A stretch of DNA of 64,000 nucleotides, from contig NC_030382.2 in the NCBI RefSeq assembly GCF_001625215.2, positions 31,048,610 through 31,112,609 on the forward strand, in the 5' to 3' direction. The DNA comes from Daucus carota subsp. sativus (taxonomy: Eukaryota > Streptophyta > Magnoliopsida > Apiales > Apiaceae). The position numbers and the translations under genes are program-made. This document shows, one piece after another, positions 55,975-64,000 of the stretch. Under the pieces are notes generated by a model that was given only the letters and a program-made list of their open reading frames with translations, searched no databases and was not told the origin of the DNA. Numbering within the stretch: the first letter of the stretch is position 1; every line of letters starts with the position of its first letter.

Positions 55975-57582
55975 TCATTTCATTTCATTAATTATATTAA
56001 TTTTACAAAATAATTAAAAAATAATTTAAAATAAGATGATAAATATAAAATACAATTATATTACAATATCAAAAAAAAAAAAATAACAGCTTGGGTCGCT
56101 CGTGTATAGGCGACCTCTACTGAGCTGAAAAACAGTAAGGGTCGCTTGGGGCTCTGGCGACGTATAATGTGGAAAAAAAACGAGCTCGAGTCGCCCGAGT
56201 TTATAAGAATTAGGCTGATTAGTTTTGAAAAATCGAACGGAAGCTAGTTTATTTTTGAAAAAGACTATCCAGGCTGGTTAGAAAGGCAAGGGAGCCGATT
56301 TTGGTCGCTGGATACTTGTACGTAATTTAACGATCCGTGATAGCCATATTCTCAAGAACAGTTTACACTGATCCAAACAGTTGCCACCCCCGTTGTATTC
56401 TCAGCCGTTTCCAGCTGGTTATTTCATCTTTTTGTTTTTAATAACCTTGTTTCTTTTTTGTCACCTAAATCCTAATGTGTGTTTTAATCAGGTCTGGTTT
56501 CATGTTTGGGAGAGAATCAGCTCGTAAAGAACTTGGTCATAATCATTTCCCTCCGCCGGAACGATTCCACTTCCTCATCTCCCTCCCGCTCATGACTCAA
56601 CCGCTAAACTCCCTCCCTCCCTCCCTCTCTCTCTCTCTCCCCCCCCCCTCTCCTCCCTCCCCTCCCTCTCGCTGGAAAAAGTTCAAATTTTGGGATAATG
56701 CTAATGTTTAATCACTCAATCGAGACAGTAACTCGCTAGTTAACAATTGTTTAGAGTTCTGAGCACCATTTCACATGTGAGATTGAGAGAAGGATGAGCG
56801 AATTGAGTGACTGAGTTATAGTAGTGTTTCTAGACTACCCTTTGTTTTGACTCTACTAATTAAAAAAGTCTGTGATTTATTACTCACCATAGCACATGTC
56901 ATTGCAGCGAGGTTACAGGAAAGCCTTGGTTTTCACAAGACGCAGTGCATTTTGCGCTAAGACAATTACTTTGGAGGAGGTATGCTTAAAATCTTGATTT
57001 GTTCAATTTTGTTATTCATCTCATTGCGATGTGGTTCTGGCTTGGAGCTGACTATGAAGATGTAGTTAGAATTTTCCTGTTATCGATTATGATAAATAAG
57101 CGATTACCTATTGGGAACTGAGAAGCATTGTCTGAGGAATAAGTAGATGCACCCATAGGGTATTCACATCAGCAATTACGAATTTGTACTGATTGCTATG
57201 ACAGATGTTAAAGGCTACGACTTAAGTATTTTAACATTTTTAAGCCTAAACCAAAGAGAATTGATCAGCACTAGTGAAGGTACTTTAATCATAAGAATGA
57301 TTCTGTAAATAATAAAATATTTATTCCTATATTTTTTCATGGGTAAAAAAATCCCCATATTGTTTGCCATATGCACAACATGATCAGGATCAATATTACA
57401 GCATCATCTGGACTAGGTTACTTTTCTAGTCATGAAATCGATCTGATTTCTTCTAATTACACATTTGTAAATTTATACCACTTATAGTCTATGATTTATT
57501 CTATGTCTGTGATGCACGTTCCATGATGCTGCTCTATAGTACACTACACTATGCATCATGGTACATGAATATACTTGTAAAT
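55291..57582. other. Intergenic; no gene recognised
   Basis: 55300-55760 has GC-richer, coding-like text on both strands, with no frame I can name. 55950-55975 is an (AT)n run. 56090-56200 repeats 'gggtcgc' and 'ggcgac' words. 56610-56670 is a CCCTC tract. 56908-56980 is a possible exon-like piece ending GAGGAG|GTATGC, without partner exons. Confidence 0.35.
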
Positions 57583-59723
57583 TCACACAAGGGCAGCTTC
57601 CTTAGATTGCTCATTCTTTTCTTTGATAAATCGGACATAAAGATCTGTCCTAGTCGTGTCAACTTCTGGTAATCTTGTGTCCCGCCCACCTTCTTTCATG
57701 CTCTTCACAAACTCCACCATATTTCGCCAGTTTTCTGCTTCAAACAAGTTCTTGTTCATCCTAAGATAGGTAAATGCGCTTAGTGCATTTCCAGAATCTG
57801 ATCTACTTGTTGCTAGAACTTGTGAGAATGCTCCCCCGTCATACCTCTCTAACGCATTCTCTCCTGCGAGCTCTGTTCCTGCAGCTTTGGTTGCCATCTT
57901 TACTTGGCGAACTAAGCCTTCGGGTGAGGCATGCTCTGGCTGCTCTCTATCTCTCATCTCCATGCAAGTAAAGTTTAATACAACTCCATGGTTACTCAAC
58001 ATTCGTGCTAGTGGAAGGTAACCATCATGATGTCTTGTATTATAGTAGCCTGCTGTTAGTTCTGCTGCATGAGATCTGGTTCTGTAGTGCCAGTGAATTC
58101 CAGCTATTTTCCCAGATAGTTTAGCTCCAGTTCCTTGAAATACTCCTCGAGCAGCTGATAGAATTTTATCACCATGCTCAATAAGCTTTCCTGAATACCA
58201 TTCAAGAAAGAATTTCCCGTATTCAGTGTTCCATGTTCCATCCTTCTTAAAGAATCCGGTATCTTCTGGAAATTGATTGTAGTGGCCAGAATCATGAGGA
58301 CCACCTTTTCCCCAGTCTTTATTTCCTGCTGCCTCAGCTGATGCTTTTAGCGAAGCTCTCATGTACTGTTTGAACATTTACTTTCATATTCAGAATAAGA
58401 ATTCTAACTCATACTTTGATTGTGATATTATAGTTCTACTTTGCCCATGGGAAGAGCTAAAATTATTCAGATAGGTGTAAGTATTTACTTCCGCTAAACA
58501 TAGGTTATCATCATTGATTAAGATACTTGAGCTTTGGATGCAAAATATGTTACCTTATCATAGCATTGAAATTCTCCAATTCCGGGAAATTTCCAAGTTC
58601 CATTACTCTCTGGGTAAGCTGGATATCTCAGCTCTCCACATGGACCCATTCCGACTTGAATTTCCTGCAGTGAATAAGGTCTGGAAATTTTATATATGCA
58701 CTTGGGAGAATATCTAGTTGCTAATGACTTTTGTTGTGAACCTACTACAGTATTAATTATTACCTCTATGACATTTCCAAGATAGTCCTGGAACCTTTCA
58801 CGGAAGTTCCTCATGTAGTCAGAATAGACCTGAATCGGTGTTCTTCCTCTAAGCACTGGTAGTGAATCACAGCCCAAGGAGATATACTCTGGATTCCTCC
58901 TCCCAGATCTGTCTGTGTAGACAAGATCAGGATTCTTGCTCATTTCTTCAAGCACCCATGGGGGTAAAGGAATGCTAAAAGAATAAATAAATTTTAGTTT
59001 ATATATTATCTACTAGCTAATTGCTTCAATTACTCATAATCTGACTAATCATAATGTGAATTTGTGAAATTGAACCAAATACCTTGCTAGAAGAATATAT
59101 CCTAGCGGTCCTTGTTAAGCATAAGTATTTTCATAGAAAGAAACTTGTATGTATGAAAACATCATAAATAATAGCAGTCTGTACCTGCAAGAGTCGCCAA
59201 CGTTCCCTCCACACTGGTGAAAAGACATGACAACTTGGAGCTTCAAGCCATGTCGTTGAACCAGATTAACAAGCTCAGCATACCCTTCCCAGTTGTACTT
59301 AAGAGGTCCATCTTTTTCTACCAAGCCCCACCAAGCATCAACCATTACACCTTCTACCCCTGCACTCTTTAAGGCCATTAGACTAGCATTCATTGCTCTT
59401 GGCTTGTTCAAGTTTCCCCCAATAGTGACTGTGTCAAGTGGTAGCATCACAAAAACAGGTACCCTTGAATCAGTTTTCTTATGTGGCCGAGACGGCCTGT
59501 GAAGCTTTTCAATTTGCTCGTCATTTCTTCCCATTTCAAGAGGAGAGATCCTCTCCCGAGAGTGTTGCCTGGCTTCTTGCATCGAATTTCTTATCCGGAG
59601 ACCTCGTGTCTGCTTGATTTGTGCAAAACAAACCATGCCAGATGAAATTTCATCTATATTTTTTGTATTTTTAATATCCTTAATATTAATGAAAGAAGTT
59701 GAAGAACGAAGTGTTAACGCCAT
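57583..59723 (-). CDS. BAM3: Plastid beta-amylase, BAM3 type
   Basis: Four exons: 59723..59185, 58974..58764, 58664..58554, 58365..57583, phases consistent, 547 aa (Arabidopsis BAM3 has 548). It releases beta-maltose from leaf starch at night in the chloroplast stroma (GH14). The first about 80 residues are the Ser/Thr/Lys-rich plastid transit region. Visible: [27 protein letters not shown], the flexible-loop HQCGGNVGD, general acid Glu261 (GPCGELRYP), [13 protein letters not shown], general base Glu456 ([10 protein letters not shown]), and the end EAALV. All catalytic residues are intact. Compared with what I recall of BAM3 there is a two-residue gap in [11 protein letters not shown], where other members have two more residues. 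BAM3 is known to respond to cold and night; that is not shown by the sequence here. Confidence 0.95.
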
Positions 59724-59777
59724 CGGATGTTTTGAAGAGATAAGAGAGATGTGGGAATGAATGAATGTGATGATGTT

Positions 59778-59785
59778 TATTTATA
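59778..59785 (-). promoter_or_regulatory. TATA box of the beta-amylase gene
   Basis: TATAAATA on the minus strand, about 55 bp upstream of the ATG at 59723. A leader of about 25-30 nt would follow, which is short but workable. Confidence 0.6.
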
Positions 59786-59789
59786 GAAA

Positions 59790-61936
59790 AGTTTGGACTG
59801 TTGTTTTGGATTATGAACTTCTGTGGGCTCTACAAAAACTAAAAAGTGCGTAATTTCTAATCTGTCGGCTTACCTTTTCAAAGTCTTCATGTTTGAAGTT
59901 TCAGACACTGTTACACTATCTTTTAAATGCAGGGACTATGAAAGTATTTCTTAAGTCAAGACACCTCATTTTATTGCATTTCAAGCAACTTAAAGTAGAT
60001 ATAATCAACTTTGTTCCTGTGTCATTAGAGTCACTAATCTGCTGCATCTGGAATTGATCATTATAAGGATTAATACAACTGAACTTCAAGAACATTGATC
60101 ATGTACACATGTGGCCATGTTCTACAATTATTTATGCAATTATGAGATAAAATGATTAGTGATTTGCATATCAAGCATAGCAAAAAGAATATTAGGTAGG
60201 CTACTTCTTACACTAAATGTTCTCAGCCACATCTATTGTGATAATCATTGTGTGGATTTGTTTGAACACCGTCCAAACTTACAAATTTGCTCCCTGGTCT
60301 ATGCCTTACCAAGACGTTAGAAATATGTGGATGACAAAATATTTAATTCTTACTTCTCTTGAATTTTGGTTTCTTTTAAGAGAAGAAAAAGGGTCTCCAT
60401 CATATTTCCAGAAAGTACTTGATTTACTAATCGCTTGCTTGATAGACTCCACTAGAATTGTAAGCTTGATTAATGCCGTGTGGTCCTCTCCTTTACAGGA
60501 CATGTAGCTTATATATATATATTTCTACAAGTCTTTAAAATTTTGAATGGTAGAGATATTTTCCAATCAATTTTGTGGGAAATGCCTTGGCTGTAGATGC
60601 GGTGTTTTCTTAATCATCTTCTATCATTTTACTATGCATTACGGATTTACAGATAATTAAATATAGACAGATTGTATGTGGGTTGGGTTCTTTGTTATTT
60701 TCTCATAACTTACTTCTAGATAAAGTGGTTTGTGAAATATTTTTTTTGCTAGATGAGTTTAGTGACATTGTTTCTCATGATACTTATTTAACTTTTAGGC
60801 TTTTTAGCTTTTATGCTGGAGATGAATATCCTAAGCAATCTTTATTGATTAGGTTTTCAGCTTCTCTATCATACAGCTTCTATCATGCACACAAGATAAA
60901 TTCTCTGTAGAATCACAAGTTTGAAGCACGGCATAGAAAATAGTGTATGGATTAGAATGATATATGGATGAGATTATCCTTGTACCAGTAGATTGACCGA
61001 GTTTAAAGTTATTGGCTGCTTAATTTCCTGTTTTCCTTTTCCTCTTTTGCAATCTTGATGGTGATTTGCTATTTGTATTGTAATGAATTATTGTGAGAAT
61101 ATTTATTGCTCATGTTGCCAAAGATGTACCTATATATTTGAATTTGCATATGCTAGCTAATTGTTAATCAGAAGAAATTCATTTATATGGTCTGCATAAG
61201 TTTATGCAAGTAGTCAGTTTCTTTTTCTTTTTTTCTTTTTGCACTTGTATTTTCGAATAAAATTCTGACCACATGAAAACAGTTGCCGTTTCTGCCTAAT
61301 GCATCAGTTCATATATTTCCATAATAGAAATAACAGAGAAAGTCTCATGTGCAGGCTTCAACTTGCTTAAAAGAGGCCGCTAATAATGACTTGTGAATAT
61401 TGTTTAGCTCATGCTTAAAGATTGTGCTTCTGTTAGTGAAGGACTTGAGCAAAACAGTTCTCCCTTGCACACAAACACATGTAATAATTGGATAATAACA
61501 TCTATAACTTTTCCCTGAACTGCTCCTCCATTTCATACTAAAGCATACTTTGATATATCGGAGTTGCAGAAAAAAGGGGATAGTAGCTACCTGAAGCGCT
61601 CAGGAAGTTGGTCGATGAAACAATTAGCAATTTATATTATCTATATTTCTGCAGACCATGATAAATACTCTTGATGCCATATTGATCCTTGATCTTCGTT
61701 ATTGTATAGGTTTATGTATCTTGGCTCTTGCTATTTTGATTTTTTGTGGTGGATATTTAGATCTTATCTCTTTTGCTACCAAATACATTTGAACTTTTGC
61801 TCAAGTGGGAGATTGGAGGTGTGTTTGATTAGAGGAATCTTATTTGAACAAAATACTGTTTTTTACATAATAATAGGGGCCAAGTGTTGTACCCTTATAC
61901 GACATTGCTTACACTTTTGAATTGTACTATGGTCAT
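59790..61936. other. Intergenic; no gene recognised
   Basis: About 2.1 kb. Open frames at 60217-60507 and 60683-60910 lack coding character (V/L/F-rich, AT-driven). 61565-61620 (after TTGCAG) has a K/S-rich coding-like stretch of about 18 codons without an identifiable protein. Confidence 0.35.
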
Positions 61937-61950
61937 TTTTCTCACAGCCA

Positions 61951-62071
61951 TTCGTTCTGCGAGGCACACATCAGATGGTGACTCAGCTGGCCAGGGTACA
62001 CATCAGCGGAGGATTAGGCTGGAGTTCATATGTGGTTTTGCAGCTTCCAGGATGCTGACCTACAATGAAAG
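61951..62071 (+). CDS. Possible orphan exon, product unknown
   Basis: TTTCTCACAG|CCATTCG opens and AATGAAAG|GTAACA closes a 121-bp stretch that is open in one frame, reading AIRSARHTSDGD, GTHQRRIRLEFICGF and ASRMLTYNER. GC content is well above the surroundings and the two splice sites are strong. I found no partner exons on either side and do not recognise the protein; it may be a relic or part of a gene with tiny exons and long introns. Confidence 0.35.
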
Positions 62072-62206
62072 GTAACAACCACTGGCTGCTGGCCTACTCA
62101 AATCTTTTGTTCCTTGTTTCCACTTCAAATAAAAGGGAGAAGAGGTGGCCCCGGTGGGGATCACATTTAGTTTTAGTAGTAAAAGTTAAGAGTATGTTGA
62201 TGCAAT

Positions 62207-62428
62207 GGGGCGGTTTGTTTACCGGAAGCAGCTTTTGCTTGAGACTTTTGCTTTTCCTGACCCGTTTGTGTAAATAAGTAGAAATACTTTTAAGTAATTG
62301 AGAATGCTAGCTTTTGTCTCAAAGCTTCTAATTCTTTCTAAAAACTTTATCAACTTATTTACATCTCACTTTTACTCCATTTTTTTAATTTAAGTAATAG
62401 TTTCTTTTAAACTAAACCAAACGGCTCC
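62207..62428. mobile_element. MITE with GGGGCGGTTTGTTT ends
   Basis: Left end GGGGCGGTTTGTTTACCGG, right 'ctaaaccaaacggctcc' in inverse, about 222 bp. 'cagcttttgcttgagacttttgctttt' and 'cgtttgtgtaaataagtagaa' resemble the element at 21769-22011. Confidence 0.6.
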
Positions 62429-62698
62429 TATCGTATGAGAAATGAATGAGGATTCCTACTCCAGTGTTGCTGGAAACTCTGACGCGCAACTTTTCTTCAA
62501 AACATAATTGCCTCTGAATCTATCAAGTCTGGGTCTAGTACCTTATCTTAAGCAAGCAATCCGGCTAACTTGATCCAATTTAGCCCATCATTATAATCAA
62601 ATTTATTGGAGTGCTCTGACGATCGATGTTATAATGACCAAAACAAAAGGTAATCTGAGATTTAATAATATTGATTTTCATCGTAATCTACAAAACTA
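62429..62698. other. Short intergenic spacer
   Basis: Nothing recognised. Confidence 0.3.
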
Positions 62699-62700
62699 TA

Positions 62701-62946
62701 CTCCATCCGTTTCTCTCATTTATTTACACCTTTTTTTTTTGCATTGCACAACACGCATTTTAATGCACATAAAACATAATTTCATAATATATTTTTTTTG
62801 AAATTTTTCTTTATTTATTGTATAAAAGTTTAGATAGTAAATAATCATTCAAAAGAATAAAAAATCAAAATAATTTATCAAATTATATTTTATGAAAATA
62901 TTAGAATGCATACCGAGCTCCGTCCCCCAATATAATACGGAGGGAG
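62701..62946. mobile_element. Stowaway MITE with a drifted right flank
   Basis: 246 bp, CTCCATCCGTTTCTCTCATT at left after TA, 'tccgtcccccaatataatacggagggag' at right; the right flank is CA instead of TA. Same subfamily as 6760-7009 and 7550-7790 (shares 'acacgcattttaatgc', 'tgtataaaagtttagat'). Confidence 0.8.
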
Positions 62947-63815
62947 CAGCATACAACTCCAATGTGTACAAAATCATAAGTTCAGAACAACAAACATGTA
63001 AATGAACATAAGCAAATCAATTTTAGTTTGTTCTATATCTTCCATTTTTTTTTTACAGGGGATTGTACATGCTAGAAACCTACAGAATGATTTATTGGTT
63101 ACCAAGAATATTTGCAAGCTGGTTAAGATAAGCCAACGTGTTAAACGACACTACAAATATCTCTGATATTGCAAAGAGATATTTTGTACAATACTTTATT
63201 CCTTTTGTATGAAATATCAAATATATGTGAATAAAGTTAATATGTTGATAATAACAAATTTAACCTTATGTGATCTGCAACCATCCGTTTCGGATATGCT
63301 CTTTCCTATCATATCCATTTCACATGCAATTAGCTTCTTCTCGACAGTTATATGAAAATATTAGATTAACATTCGACTAAATATCTCTTTATAGGGAGAT
63401 ATTTTTGATAGCTGTGTTAAAATTGAGGAATTATTGATATAATTTAGAATTGAAAAATAATTTTTGATATTGAAATAGCATTATATCTCCCGTGATTGAT
63501 TTCAATTTTTGTTCAAAATTAACAACTTCCACATACATCTCACTTTTAAATATATATAAATCTAATTAAATTTCAGAGAATCCCCCTTTAAGTACTTTCT
63601 TATCCATATCTCTCTATTATAACTATATCTTTATTTTGTTTAATATGGTTTAATATCAATAGATTATAACATTTTTTAATTTTTACGCAAGATATTAGAT
63701 ATGATGAATTTTAGTTTTTGTTTTTATATTGTATAATACAAATATAAAAGAAAATATTGTACACGGCAACATTATACTTCTCCTGTCTTGTGTACACAAA
63801 ACAAGGAAGCTCGGT
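62947..63815. other. Intergenic, nothing recognised
   Basis: Very AT-rich, no frames or paired repeats. Confidence 0.35.
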
Positions 63816-63938
63816 AACATTTGTCATCACATAACACTTTAATATTAAATAATAATTATTATCTGCTCAAATGCTCAACAACATTTGTCATCACAGTAAC
63901 ACTTTAATATTAAATAATAATTATTATATGCTCAAATC
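63816..63938. repeat. Direct duplication of about 60 bp
   Basis: AACATTTGTCATCACA starts at 63816 and again at 63880, each followed by 'taacactttaatattaaata' and 'ataattattat(c/a)tgctcaaat'. One-base differences show slight ageing. Confidence 0.9.
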
Positions 63939-64000
63939 ATCCACCAAGAGATAATTCAATTGAATTAAGATTTTGTATTTGTAAGAAGAGTAAATGACAA

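Noticed and set aside
60217..60910. Two open frames upstream of the beta-amylase
   Set aside because: Composition is that of random AT-rich DNA; no motifs, no splice partners.

Overview
The window is nuclear DNA from a flowering plant, almost certainly a eudicot. It is AT-rich, its genes are split by canonical GT..AG introns, and every recognisable protein is of plant type. Dense Stowaway (CTCCCTCCGTCCC ends), Tourist, MULE and Helitron elements fill the spaces. I cannot name the species; the Stowaway load would suit an asterid such as Apiaceae, but that is a guess.

Layout. 1-8500 is repeat-rich: a Tourist-like MITE, a three-unit tandem array, two exons of an unidentified conserved plant gene (2105-2580, minus), a decayed hAT transposon (about 2770-4380), a MITE with an internal 43-bp array, a decayed Ty1/copia gag-protease fragment and three Stowaway MITEs. 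8524-13852 (minus) holds an eight-cysteine lipid-transfer-like secreted protein and a complete nine-exon SnRK2 kinase. 15.8-28.9 kb (plus) holds the HAKAI-type RING E3 ligase of the m6A writer complex and a two-domain B3 (REM/VRN1-like) protein. 29.7-33.1 kb is a nested insertion: a poly(A)-tailed retroelement with a 17-bp target duplication, holding a Helitron, which holds a long-arm foldback MITE. 34.0-38.4 kb (plus) is the casein kinase II beta subunit gene. 38.5-44.0 kb is a transposon yard with a second, inverted Helitron of the same family and a foldback MULE with a 10-bp target duplication. 44.2-49.7 kb (plus) is a membrane-anchored MORN-repeat gene whose first intron carries a Pack-MULE that captured part of a PHR2-like photolyase/cryptochrome gene. 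51.0-53.8 kb (minus) is ribosomal protein eL43 (RPL37A); 57.6-59.7 kb (minus) is a plastid beta-amylase of the BAM3 type. 59.8-64 kb is mostly non-coding, with one possible orphan exon and more MITEs.

The genes do not form a pathway. They are housekeeping and regulatory genes: ABA/osmotic kinase signalling (SnRK2), CK2 signalling, mRNA m6A methylation (HAKAI), transcription (B3), translation (eL43) and starch breakdown (BAM3). For seven of them full exon chains were built with consistent phases: nsLTP-like 117 aa, SnRK2 342 aa, HAKAI 495 aa, B3 569 aa, CK2 beta 281 aa, MORN 477 aa, eL43 92 aa; BAM3 (547 aa) is the eighth. The most unusual content is in the mobile elements: the Pack-MULE gene capture, the Helitron pair and the three-level nest.
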